From a virus, in IMG/VR virus record IMGVR_UViG_3300020125_000336, positions 1 to 58,688 of that record: 58,688 bases of DNA. One strand, 5' to 3'. The position numbers were made by a program, and so were the translations under genes. Below the pieces are notes generated by a model. That model searched no databases. It was given only the letters and a program-made list of their open reading frames with translations, and was not told where the DNA came from. Shown here one piece after another: positions 1 to 6,160 of the stretch. The first letter of the stretch is position 1; each line of letters starts with the position of its first letter.

Positions 1-127
1 CAGAAAATCCTTTGGTCACTGAACGCTCCAGTATCAGGTGTCCGATTTGGCCCAACAGCGAAAATATCCGGTCTGCGGCATCTTCAACCATTTCATGGGC
101 GTGTTGGTGTTTGAGTGCCACAATCCG
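1..127. repeat. 127-base terminal overlap, left copy
   Basis: Bases 1-127 are identical to 58562-58688. The length equals a common assembly k-mer, and the nuclease gene reads through the join in frame, so this is best read as the overlap of a circular contig. True short terminal repeats of a linear virion genome would look the same and cannot be fully excluded. Confidence 0.9.
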
Positions 128-244
128 TGGCGGGGAAATCAACTCTGTTACCGAGTAATCGCAGTCGCCTTTGTTGTATGGATCGTTTGAGACAGCATCC
201 ACCAACGGCTGCGGCAGATGGCTTGGGTTTGTGATTTTTGGCAC
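1..244 (-). CDS. N-terminal part of Cas4/RecB-like nuclease (gene spans the join)
   Basis: This is the first 81 codons of the nuclease whose main part is at 57813-58688; codons covered by the 127-base repeat appear in both places. Reading back from the repeat, the frame stays open to the stop of the HNH gene at 254. The likely start is GTG at 244, 9 nt after that stop; no ATG is in frame. The added N-terminus contains the segment LPQPLVDAVSNDPY and then SVTELISPPR, which resembles the start of phage PD-(D/E)XK nucleases of this type. Full product about 330 residues. Confidence 0.8.
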   Translation of the reverse strand, partial: MPKITNPSHLPQPLVDAVSNDPYNKGDCDYSVTELISPPRIVALKHQHAHEMVEDAADRIFSLLGQIGHLILERSVTKGFS

Positions 245-253
245 AGCTGCATT

Positions 254-697
254 TTAAGTTGGATATTCTCCAAAAGCAACGCTTTTACAACGTGCTCTTA
301 ATTTTTCATAGCTCCTCGAAGTTCCGGTAGTTTTGGCGTGGTCAGAGGGCGTCATCACTTGCAAATTACTGCGCCGGTTGTCGTCCTTAATTCCGTTTAT
401 GTGGTGAACATGCTCACTGCTTTCCAGCTTCCGGCCTAAAACCTTTTCCATCACGTGCCGGTGCTCTCGCACACCCTTGCCGTTCACCCGAATAATCCGG
501 TAACCATAGAAGTCTAGATAACCGCGCCACGGCCTGCCTTTATTCCGACGCCTTGGGATGCCGTACTTAACCAGCCAAGCGCAAACAGTGCCGACGCTCG
601 CATCGCAATAGGCGGCGATTTGAGCCGGTGTCCAGCGCCTACGCAGGTACAGCCTGCGAATCACGGCTTCGCCTGGGGACTTTGTTGGATAACTCAT
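254..697 (-). CDS. HNH endonuclease with N-terminal helix-turn-helix
   Basis: 147 residues. Residues about 20-50 look like a small helix-turn-helix (TPAQIAAYCDASVGTVCAWL). The HNH core follows: EHRHVMEKVLGRKL, then EHVHHINGIKDDNRRSNL with the HH, N and N positions expected of the His-Me-finger metal site. It probably makes a nick or double-strand break in DNA as a free-standing homing endonuclease. It lies between the 68-residue protein upstream (59-base overlap) and the Cas4-like nuclease, inside the early minus operon. The family call is firm; the target site is unknown. Confidence 0.88.
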   Translation of the reverse strand: MSYPTKSPGEAVIRRLYLRRRWTPAQIAAYCDASVGTVCAWLVKYGIPRRRNKGRPWRGYLDFYGYRIIRVNGKGVREHRHVMEKVLGRKLESSEHVHHINGIKDDNRRSNLQVMTPSDHAKTTGTSRSYEKLRARCKSVAFGEYPT

Positions 698-845
698 AAG
701 CTTCTCTCACGGTGTTGTACGCCTCGGCTCGTTTCTGCATGCGGATCAAGGTCTGCGGCACCTTCACCGGCCCTTTTTCAATGTACTCGAACCATGCCAT
801 TAGGATTTTATCCCTGTTCTTTTTTGGTCTGTCTTTCATATTCAT
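639..845 (-). CDS. small basic hypothetical protein
   Basis: 68 residues, Lys/Arg-rich at both ends. The start at 845 overlaps the stop of the upstream gene as ATGA. The 3' end runs 59 bases into the HNH gene in another frame, so the last 15 or so residues may be an accident of insertion of the HNH gene. No family recognised. Confidence 0.55.
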   Translation of the reverse strand: MNMKDRPKKNRDKILMAWFEYIEKGPVKVPQTLIRMQKRAEAYNTVREAYELSNKVPRRSRDSQAVPA

Positions 846-1144
846 AATGATTCCTTCACCCTCTTGACCATCTCGTTGTGCATGGCCTCAGCCTGCTCCA
901 CGGTGCCGGAACAACGGTCCTGATCACCATCCAACGGCCCCTTGCCGAACACCATGGTTTCCCAAAGGATGGGAGGGTCTTTAGGATTGTGTGAATGATC
1001 TACGCCCAGGAACACCGTGGACACCTCATAAGGCCCGATCTTCTTCCTGACGTGCCATCTGGCGTGCCAGGACGCCTGCCACTTGTCCCAGTCCGGCTCA
1101 GGCACTGGCACCCCGTCTTTAAGGACGTAGTTGATGAGTCTCAT
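842..1144 (-). CDS. conserved phage protein of unknown function
   Basis: 100 residues. It opens with a stretch ending VPVPEPDWDKW and contains VSTVFLGVDHSHN followed by PPILWETMVFG, a pattern I recognise from many small phage proteins in early or nuclease-rich operons; no function is established for it. First gene after the structured 1145-1552 spacer and coupled by ATGA to the gene at 845. Confidence 0.75.
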   Translation of the reverse strand: MRLINYVLKDGVPVPEPDWDKWQASWHARWHVRKKIGPYEVSTVFLGVDHSHNPKDPPILWETMVFGKGPLDGDQDRCSGTVEQAEAMHNEMVKRVKESL

Positions 1145-1197
1145 AGGCTATTAGACTGACTGCTGCCCACCGAAGGCAAAAGCCTCAGAACCTCATA

Positions 1198-1248
1198 CCC
1201 CCCTACCCCCCTCTCTCCGATTCCGAGAGAGGCGGTACAACAGGGGGG
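1198..1248. repeat. interrupted long hairpin
   Basis: Three nested stems: CCCCCCT (1198-1204) with AGGGGGG (1242-1248); ACC (1205-1207) with GGT (1234-1236); CCTCTCTC (1210-1217) with GAGAGAGG (1225-1232) around a 7-base loop. All pairs are Watson-Crick. No U-run follows on either strand, so it is not a classic terminator. It may be an RNA processing or stability element, or a DNA site. Confidence 0.7.
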
Positions 1249-1374
1249 AACCCCACGCGAAGTATTTATGAGTCGCCCCCGGCGTTCTGCCTCTGGCATT
1301 AACCTAGCGTTACTCGCAGGCGACATTGAACAAGCGGTTGGTTTTGCACAGTCCGTACCGCATACAACTGCCAC

Positions 1375-1414
1375 AAAAAACAAATCCCCGAGCGTTTTAC
1401 TGCTCAGGGATTTT
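1375..1414 (-). terminator. intrinsic terminator
   Basis: On the minus strand the stem AAATCCC-T-GAGC pairs with GCTC-G-GGGATTT (one U-G wobble, 12 pairs) around an 8-base loop and is followed by G and six Ts (1380-1375). It sits 5 bases downstream of the cloverleaf element, where it would end the transcript of the 6066-1553 operon or of a separate small RNA. Confidence 0.75.
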
Positions 1415-1419
1415 CGCGG

Positions 1420-1507
1420 TGCTCCCGCAAAGGACACCAGCGGTGTCGGACGCACGATCCTGAAAAGATCGGCATCCAAATTCTTCGCTCATGCTTTTGC
1501 GGGAGCA
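1420..1507 (-). ncRNA. candidate cloverleaf-shaped RNA
   Basis: A perfect 12-bp closing stem (TGCTCCCGCAAA 1420-1431 with 1496-1507) encloses three arms: GACACC/GGTGTC with a 3-base loop (1433-1447), CGATC/GATCG with a 7-base loop (1455-1471), and GCAT/ATGC with a 15-base loop (1472-1494). It has the outline of a tRNA but lacks the T-loop signature and canonical arm spacing. The minus strand is preferred because a terminator follows; G-U extensions of the closing stem would fit the plus strand. Function unknown. Confidence 0.5.
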
Positions 1508-1552
1508 TGGCGCGATTAAAAACCTGTGGCGCATCGGGGTCAACATCATTTT

Positions 1553-1765
1553 TTAACTTTCTTCAACAGCCTCCGCCTGACAGGCCGGACACAGCTTGGG
1601 TTTGCAGTCGGGGCAGAACCATTTTTCCTTGCGGTAAATCCATCCCTGCTTGATGGCCAGCATCTCAGAATTGCGCTCGGCAGCCGTTACGGTAGGGGAC
1701 AGCGCACCGCAAACCACTTGGTTGCGGCACAAGTCGCACATGATGTTGCATTCGTAACTGATCAT
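1553..1765 (-). CDS. zinc-ribbon protein
   Basis: 70 residues. Metal-ligand pairs CDLC near residue 10, CPDC near 51 and CPAC near 59 fit one or two zinc-binding knuckles. Start at 1765 overlaps the stop of the 31-residue membrane peptide as ATGA. Last protein gene before the structured spacer and terminator. Possibly a nucleic-acid or protein-binding adaptor; no family name can be given. Confidence 0.7.
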   Translation of the reverse strand: MISYECNIMCDLCRNQVVCGALSPTVTAAERNSEMLAIKQGWIYRKEKWFCPDCKPKLCPACQAEAVEES

Positions 1766-1857
1766 AAAAGCAGCCAGATAAACAGGGCCAGGGCACCCAA
1801 CGCCAGGAGGGCGTCACAGATGGTGATGGTTCGGTCCATCTTCTTTGTGTCAGGCAT
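1762..1857 (-). CDS. 31-residue membrane microprotein
   Basis: An ATG at 1857 opens a 31-codon frame: a charged N-terminus (MPDTKKMDR) then one hydrophobic helix (ALLALGALALFIWLLL) reaching the C-terminus. The stop overlaps the next ATG (ATGA), and it starts 2 bases after the stop of another membrane microprotein, so the reading frames tile without gaps. Predicted single-span inner-membrane peptide with its N-terminus in the cytoplasm. Function unknown. Confidence 0.65.
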   Translation of the reverse strand: MPDTKKMDRTITICDALLALGALALFIWLLL

Positions 1858-1859
1858 CT

Positions 1860-1952
1860 TCAAAGGCCAATCTTTCTCCAAAGCCAGTGTACCAGTTCGC
1901 AGCATAGCCAGCCGATAAAGAACGAAATCAGGGCTATTTCTTGTGCGCTCAC
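1860..1952 (-). CDS. 30-residue membrane microprotein, CCELV family, copy 1
   Basis: A GTG at 1952 overlaps the stop of the upstream gene (GTGA) and opens a 30-codon frame with one hydrophobic helix followed by CCELVHWLWRKIGL. A peptide of identical length with the same CCELVxWLWRxxGL ending lies at 57176-57268. The two share 17 of 30 residues, while codons for the shared core differ at third positions, which argues that both are translated and selected. Probably an inner-membrane peptide with an amphipathic Trp-rich tail. No known family recognised. Confidence 0.75.
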   Translation of the reverse strand: MSAQEIALISFFIGWLCCELVHWLWRKIGL

Positions 1953-2203
1953 GGTCTGGTCCTCGACGTGCCGTCCTCTCGTCCCACCCGGGACACGTCC
2001 TCGATCAGGATGAAGGAGTCCCCGCAAAAGTAGCTGATTCTGCCCATTCGGTTGGCCTTGACGTTGGTTACCTTCCCTGCCCGGGGCTCAATGTCAGTCC
2101 AATTGCGCCACGAGATGGGGTCGCCGACATGGAAATAGCAGTGCTTCCAATGCCAGACCCCATCGGTGGGCGGATTGACCTTTTCAGGAATCGTCACGCT
2201 CAT
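1949..2203 (-). CDS. hypothetical protein
   Basis: 84 residues with a beta-rich, aromatic pattern (WHWKHCYFHVGDPISW, then GKVTNVKANRMGRISYF) that could be a small barrel; no family recognised. Start ATG at 2203 overlaps the preceding stop (ATGA); the stop overlaps the GTG start of the microprotein gene. Confidence 0.65.
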   Translation of the reverse strand: MSVTIPEKVNPPTDGVWHWKHCYFHVGDPISWRNWTDIEPRAGKVTNVKANRMGRISYFCGDSFILIEDVSRVGREDGTSRTRP

Positions 2204-2451
2204 AGCACCGGAAGAGGAACCTGATCGGCTTTGCTTTCATCGAAGCGATCAATCCACTTCTCCACCCACTTGGGCGGCGATCCCTCGTAGTGCTTGTCGG
2301 TTTTAGTGCAGTCGAACTCGATTTCCTCCCCGCACACGTCAGGGTTGCTGAAGCCTTGCCGCTTTAAGGCGCGAGCGATGGCGCAGCTGCTGGCGTTCTC
2401 ACGCACGCCGTAATCAATGTCTCTCTGTGTCACTTCTATCTGTATTTTCAT
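2200..2451 (-). CDS. SCPIAR-family small protein, minus-arm copy
   Basis: 83 residues. The start at 2451 is chosen because AAAGGA lies 6 bases upstream and the MKIQIEVT beginning matches the three paralogues at 7190-8056. The family pattern is a beta strand (I-x-VT), then DI, a Gly/basic turn and S-C-x-IARA-x-x-R-x-G. Small proteins of this kind occur widely in phages and actinobacteria without a known function. Being the only copy on this arm, it may have been split off by the divergence of the two early operons. Confidence 0.75.
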   Translation of the reverse strand: MKIQIEVTQRDIDYGVRENASSCAIARALKRQGFSNPDVCGEEIEFDCTKTDKHYEGSPPKWVEKWIDRFDESKADQVPLPVL

Positions 2452-2534
2452 GTTTTTCCTTTGGTTGTGGGGCGCAGGCAGGCTATGGCTGTTCGGAGTC
2501 ATTCCGGCGTCAATCTTCCATAGCCCACCCCGCC

Positions 2535-2696
2535 CTAAAGTGGGTTGACTCGATAAAGCCGAGCATTTTTATTTGTTTTGGTGCAGAAACTCTTAAACCA
2601 CAACGCCTTAGAGTTGCGCTTGTAGAGCCGCTTGCACTTGTTGCAGCGGTAAAGCCGCGCCGGGATGTTGTCCGGGCTTGTCACATTTTTCCTCAT
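2535..2696 (-). CDS. 53-residue zinc-knuckle protein
   Basis: ATG at 2696 overlaps the stop of the 417-residue gene (ATGA). The product is very basic with LYRCNKCKRLYKRNS and a third Cys near residue 38 (FKSFC), a partial zinc ribbon. It probably binds nucleic acid. It lies between the likely annealing protein and the SCPIAR copy. Confidence 0.7.
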   Translation of the reverse strand: MRKNVTSPDNIPARLYRCNKCKRLYKRNSKALWFKSFCTKTNKNARLYRVNPL

Positions 2697-3946
2697 AACG
2701 CGTCTCCTTTGCTCTTCAGCATGTCAGCCAGGAGATCCAGGGCCTTGCGAAACTCCAGATCTGCTTTGCTGGGCATGCGGGTTTGGCCCTGGCGATCAAC
2801 CCAGCTTTTAGCCTCGAAATGAGCGATAAAGCCCCATAACCGCTGCCGGTCTGCCGCGCTCTGCTCGTCTGTCCCATGCCGGTTGGCGAAGAGGCTCCCA
2901 ATGGTGTCGGGGTTCTTCAGGTAGTCATCCCGCTTCATCCCCTTGCGGGGAATCGGCACAATGCATGTGAAAGGCCACTGCGTAAGGTCGTAGTCGCCTT
3001 CAGTCTGTGGAACATTTTGTTCCACGGGAGGATCTGTCACTGGCGGTGGTGGCGCATGGATTATCGGCTTTTCTGGCACTTTGCCCCCAATGGCGAAGTG
3101 CGTGATGTCAGAAATCAGCTTGGTCATCTCAACTCTGTTGATCGGAACAAACCTAAGTGGCACATCATCAATGGTTTCCGTTGGAAGTATGGCCCCAATT
3201 TCGATGAAATACTGCAAAGCCTCTTGCATGCAGGGCTCCAAATTCTGCGCCATCCAGGCCCGAGTTGCGTCTGTCGCTATGGTAGGTTTCGCTGGGATGG
3301 GCCTGGGAGCGACTTTCGGAGCGATTGGCTGTCTCGATGGGGCCTGGGGCCTTGGGATGGCTCCTGGGGGCTTTTCCGGCGTTCCTGGCATTTCCTCTGC
3401 CGGGGTTGGTTCATACCCTGCCAACGTCATCACGAAGCCCAAGGGCATCCGTAGGGCCTTGGCCGTGGCCCGGGTCTGGGCCATGCTCCGAACGGCGTAG
3501 GCGTCCCGGTCCTGCCAATTTTTCTCAATCTTGAGACATTCAGCCTCGGCGGCTCCCACAATGGCCCCGTCCCTGGTCCGGGCCTCGACTCTGGCCTCCC
3601 AGCCTCCCGGGATCTCCCGGGTCCAGACCAAAACCGGGAAGACTCCCAGCATGGTCCCCAGCAGGGTCCAGGCTTCACAGCGTGGATACTCACGGCCCTG
3701 GATGTTGCTGATCAGGCCCTGAGTCTTGATCACGGCCTTGAGCGCCGTAGCGACTTGGGTCGCCTTCTCAATCACCTCCACCGGCCCAACGGCACCGAAC
3801 AGTCCCACGGGCATGATCCTGACACGTTGACCTTCGGGCACCAGGGCTTGCGGTAGTAGCTGCGCCTCTCCTGCCACGTCCCCGGAATCGTCCAGCGGCT
3901 CAAGATCGGGGTCAGGATCGAAGTTTTGGTGTTCGTGCTCGCTCAT
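2693..3946 (-). CDS. putative single-strand annealing / recombination protein
   Basis: 417 residues. The N-terminal third (about 60-190) contains a conserved-looking core: an Ile-Gln-Gly start, RCEAWTLLGTMLGVFPVL, an EARVEART strand and RSMAQTRATAKALRM. Such phage proteins resemble Rad52/ERF-type annealing proteins in that last Ala/Arg helix. A Pro-rich linker (about 195-240) precedes a second region to the C-terminus. The GGAGGAGAG ribosome site sits inside the 21-codon frame upstream. The nearby VRR-NUC and Cas4-like nucleases make a recombination role plausible, but the assignment is inference. Confidence 0.55.
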   Translation of the reverse strand: MSEHEHQNFDPDPDLEPLDDSGDVAGEAQLLPQALVPEGQRVRIMPVGLFGAVGPVEVIEKATQVATALKAVIKTQGLISNIQGREYPRCEAWTLLGTMLGVFPVLVWTREIPGGWEARVEARTRDGAIVGAAEAECLKIEKNWQDRDAYAVRSMAQTRATAKALRMPLGFVMTLAGYEPTPAEEMPGTPEKPPGAIPRPQAPSRQPIAPKVAPRPIPAKPTIATDATRAWMAQNLEPCMQEALQYFIEIGAILPTETIDDVPLRFVPINRVEMTKLISDITHFAIGGKVPEKPIIHAPPPPVTDPPVEQNVPQTEGDYDLTQWPFTCIVPIPRKGMKRDDYLKNPDTIGSLFANRHGTDEQSAADRQRLWGFIAHFEAKSWVDRQGQTRMPSKADLEFRKALDLLADMLKSKGDAL

Positions 3947-4008
3947 CGTCTCTCCTCCAAAATACGCAGTGCTTCCCCACCTTGGATCGCCTCCAGGGCT
4001 CTTTTCAT
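3943..4008 (-). CDS. 21-codon coupling micro-ORF
   Basis: ATG at 4008 overlaps the upstream stop and its own stop overlaps the ATG at 3946, both as ATGA. The peptide (starts MKRALEAIQGGEAL) is a short charged helix. The strong GGAGGAGAG ribosome site for the next gene is inside it. It may serve mainly to couple translation of the two flanking genes. Confidence 0.5.
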   Translation of the reverse strand: MKRALEAIQGGEALRILEERR

Positions 4009-4304
4009 AGTTTCATTTCCTTCACTTTGTTGGCCCAGGCTTCATCCGTCGGCGCGTCAAGGAAGCCCAGCTTGTAGAATAGGTTTAACTGGAAGTCACG
4101 CGCACCCCGGCAAACTTCGGGCTTGGCCGAAAGTCTCTTTTTGCGAGGCACCAGCGCCTTCGGCCCAGTCGAATGGCAGATGGGTGACGCCTCATTCACG
4201 GCCCGGGACATCAGCAACTGGCGCACCTCCACCCATCCCGTCTCACGGAATGGGCAAGTGGCGCAATTGGTTTTTCTGACTTTGAAGATTTTCACTTTCT
4301 CCAA
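4005..4304 (-). CDS. Cys-rich conserved phage protein
   Basis: About 99 residues from TTG at 4304, or 96 from GTG at 4295. Motifs NCATCPFRETGW near residue 13, SPICHSTG near 40 and EVCRGARDFQL near 63 supply four to five Cys and one His, suggesting a metal or iron-sulfur site. I recognise this CPFR...ICHSTG...CRGARD pattern from other phage genomes, where it is unannotated. It precedes the micro-ORF and the annealing protein with ATGA coupling. Confidence 0.75.
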   Translation of the reverse strand: MEKVKIFKVRKTNCATCPFRETGWVEVRQLLMSRAVNEASPICHSTGPKALVPRKKRLSAKPEVCRGARDFQLNLFYKLGFLDAPTDEAWANKVKEMKL

Positions 4305-4309
4305 CTCTC

Positions 4310-4549
4310 CTAATTGTTGTTATCACTGTCAAGGATGGGTTTTAACTTTTCCACGGCCCCGGTGTCGCCTGCAATCTCGTCAGCTACTTTCCGCAGTACT
4401 CCAGCCACAACTTGAGCGTAGCGCGGGGGAACCTGAACGCTAAAGCCGCTGCCTTGGTCTCCATCCAAAACGATCACGATGGCTCCCTCGGCTCCGGTTG
4501 CGTTTCTGACGTAGGTGCAGACCGGATCGTATTTCCCGGGTCCGATCAT
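4310..4549 (-). CDS. hypothetical protein
   Basis: 79 residues, acidic, with AIVIVLDGDQGSGFSVQVP in the middle and a helical C-terminal half. ATGA overlap with the preceding zinc-ribbon gene. No family recognised. Confidence 0.65.
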   Translation of the reverse strand: MIGPGKYDPVCTYVRNATGAEGAIVIVLDGDQGSGFSVQVPPRYAQVVAGVLRKVADEIAGDTGAVEKLKPILDSDNNN

Positions 4550-4740
4550 AATTTGCAGCCCTCCCCCTGGCAGTAGGTTTCGTCACATTGCGAGCATTGC
4601 AAGTGCGGATGACCGTTCACGAAATAAACCAGCCAAGTCTCGCTCTTGCACTCGGGGCAGACGGCAAGCTTGGCCTTAACCTCGCTATGGTCAGCGCGGG
4701 ATACGACTTTGATTTCTTTGCCCACCAGTCCATCGCTCAT
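4546..4740 (-). CDS. zinc-ribbon protein
   Basis: 64 residues with a clear four-Cys zinc ribbon: CPEC near residue 28 and CSQC near 49, plus a further CQGEGC at the C-terminus. The N-terminal 25 residues are charged. Coupled by ATGA on both sides. A nucleic-acid-binding or transcription role is possible but not shown. Confidence 0.72.
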   Translation of the reverse strand: MSDGLVGKEIKVVSRADHSEVKAKLAVCPECKSETWLVYFVNGHPHLQCSQCDETYCQGEGCKL

Positions 4741-5093
4741 TGACCCTCCGTGGGTGGCGCGACCTTCGGCGCGGCATGGGTGATCAGCTTCGGTAGTCGC
4801 TCGCTGGCGTTTTCCTTAAGCTTCGGCAAGACCTGTGTTATCACTTGGTTCACCAGCTTGCCTGAGCCGTCCCGCCACTCAGAGCGGTACGTGTGATGTT
4901 TCTCGTAACCCTCCAGCCTTTTGGACTTGGCCAGGATGTAAGTCACTGATTGATCCTTGAGTCCGGTGCTGTTGGCGATCCGTCTATTGGTCTGGCACAG
5001 TTGCGCCAGGGCGACGGCTTCAATCTCCTGCTCGGACGTTAACAGCCAACGGTGATGAACCACCTTGGCTCCGCCTGCTTTTTTTTGTTTCAT
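4737..5093 (-). CDS. helix-turn-helix protein
   Basis: 118 residues. Residues about 20-60 (EQEIEAVALAQLCQTNRRIANSTGLKDQSVTYIL, in part) form a plausible helix-turn-helix with the recognition helix at LKDQSVTYILAK. The C-terminal half is helical and basic. Possibly an early-operon regulator; no named family. Confidence 0.6.
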   Translation of the reverse strand: MKQKKAGGAKVVHHRWLLTSEQEIEAVALAQLCQTNRRIANSTGLKDQSVTYILAKSKRLEGYEKHHTYRSEWRDGSGKLVNQVITQVLPKLKENASERLPKLITHAAPKVAPPTEGQ

Positions 5094-5140
5094 TTATTCC
5101 TCTTCTCCTAAGTGTTCAGCGAACTTCGGGCTGGTGGTGT

Positions 5141-5809
5141 TCATATGCGGCTGTGTTTACGGGCGATGCGGTAAGCGGTTTTGTGCATTTCAAGATTGTG
5201 TCCACAGTGAGGGCAGAACAACACAAACTCTGGTTCCGGTGCTGCTGCCGCTACTGGTGCCGGTGCTGGTTCAAAGTTGGAAGTCACAATCCCGTTGCGG
5301 GTGTTCGCGCTGTAGCCCAGGCGTCTGCGTTCAGCGACGGGGATATAGCGTTTCTTCATTCCATGCTCAGCGGATTTGTGCCGTCCCAATGAGCCTTTTG
5401 CGGCTCGCATATCCACGCCGTAGCCGATGAAGCTACAGCCGGAGACTTCGCACTTAAGCTGCACGTTGGCCGGATTTCTCCTGCCGTGGTGCCCCGTTGG
5501 CTTTTTCCTGCTCGGGTTGTAACCAATGTGTTGCTTCTCACCGCCAAAGTTTGGGGTGCGAACGTACTTGCCGTATGCCACGTTCTTAACCCATCTCCAG
5601 TAGATCCAGCGGCGTAACTGGCTTTCTGCTCCCCCTTTTGTGGTGCCGGTAACGGCTCGAATATCCACTGACGTAAACGGCTCGGGTAATCTCATGCCGT
5701 TTTCAGTCTGGTCTTTCCACAATTTCACCGCTGTTTCTGCTGTTGCTCGGTCGTTTGCTAACTGCGGGTTTTCGTTTGTTAACTGCACGTTTATTTCGTT
5801 TTCGTTCAT
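5141..5809 (-). CDS. protein with C-terminal C2H2-like zinc finger
   Basis: 222 residues from ATG at 5809, chosen because AAAGGA lies 6 bases upstream; the longer frame is out of context. Residues about 40-100 look like a winged-helix region (FTSVDIRAVTGTTKGGAESQ). A CEVSGCSF...LGRHKSAEHGM finger follows, with Cys pair and His pair spaced like a classic C2H2 unit. An Ala/Pro linker leads to a final CPHCGHNLEMH. Likely a DNA-binding regulator; no named family. Confidence 0.7.
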   Translation of the reverse strand: MNENEINVQLTNENPQLANDRATAETAVKLWKDQTENGMRLPEPFTSVDIRAVTGTTKGGAESQLRRWIYWRWVKNVAYGKYVRTPNFGGEKQHIGYNPSRKKPTGHHGRRNPANVQLKCEVSGCSFIGYGVDMRAAKGSLGRHKSAEHGMKKRYIPVAERRRLGYSANTRNGIVTSNFEPAPAPVAAAAPEPEFVLFCPHCGHNLEMHKTAYRIARKHSRI

Positions 5810-6066
5810 TGTCTTTCCTTTGTTTTTGTTTTTGTTTCGGTCTCGATAAACCATTTTGCAGATTGACTGCGGAATGGGTGCTTTTGCCTTGTCGGCAGGG
5901 CTTTGCCGGTCTGCTCCAACTTCTCCCACGTGACCAGCTTGGCACCTATGAGCCGTCCCACCATAAGATAGTGGTTCATGCATAGGCCCCTGGATCGCGC
6001 TTCCCTTTTGCAGGCTGGATGCAAACAAGCCTTCACCGCCCGGGCGTTAGTGCGTTGTTTATCCAT
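5806..6066 (-). CDS. small zinc-finger protein, first gene of minus early operon
   Basis: 86 residues. ACLHPACKREARSRGLCMNHY (C-x4-C-x8-C-x2-H) near residue 13 is a compact zinc site. The C-terminus is Lys/Thr-rich. The start codon lies 9 bases downstream of a -10 element and has no Shine-Dalgarno sequence, so the message may be leaderless. ATGA-type overlap with the next gene. Confidence 0.72.
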   Translation of the reverse strand: MDKQRTNARAVKACLHPACKREARSRGLCMNHYLMVGRLIGAKLVTWEKLEQTGKALPTRQKHPFRSQSAKWFIETETKTKTKERQ

Positions 6067-6075
6067 ATATTCTCA

Positions 6076-6104
6076 AGGTTAAGAAAGGGTTTCGCCGTTG
6101 TCAA
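6076..6104 (-). promoter_or_regulatory. early promoter, leftward
   Basis: TTGACA (6104-6099), 17-base spacer, TAACCT (6081-6076). The -35 is perfect and the -10 is weak. Expected transcription start is about 6069, within 3 bases of the ATG at 6066. Confidence 0.55.
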
Positions 6105-6124
6105 CAATCAGTTTTATTTTTGTG

Positions 6125-6153
6125 TTGATTTCTTGAATCTAATCCTTTACAGT
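6125..6153 (+). promoter_or_regulatory. early promoter, rightward
   Basis: TTGATT (6125-6130), 17-base spacer, TACAGT (6148-6153). The ATG at 6161 follows after 7 bases and lacks a Shine-Dalgarno site, again a leaderless arrangement. It forms a divergent pair with the leftward promoter. Confidence 0.55.
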
Positions 6154-6160
6154 TCCCGCC

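Larger units (their letters stand above)
1145..1552 (-). other. 408-base gene-free spacer with several strong inverted repeats
   Basis: No convincing gene lies here; open frames on both strands have no start context or family pattern. In minus-strand order it holds a cloverleaf-like RNA candidate (1420-1507), an intrinsic terminator (1375-1414), a long interrupted hairpin (1198-1248) and a small AGGC-AAAA-GCCT hairpin near 1175. It separates the gene ending at 1553 from the gene starting at 1144. Confidence 0.75.

Noticed and set aside
1-127. True short terminal repeat of a linear virion genome
   Set aside because: The length equals a common assembly k-mer and the nuclease gene runs through the join; not fully excluded.
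1268-1519. 83-codon plus-strand frame
   Set aside because: No ribosome site, opposite to the operon, and it runs through the terminator and cloverleaf stems.
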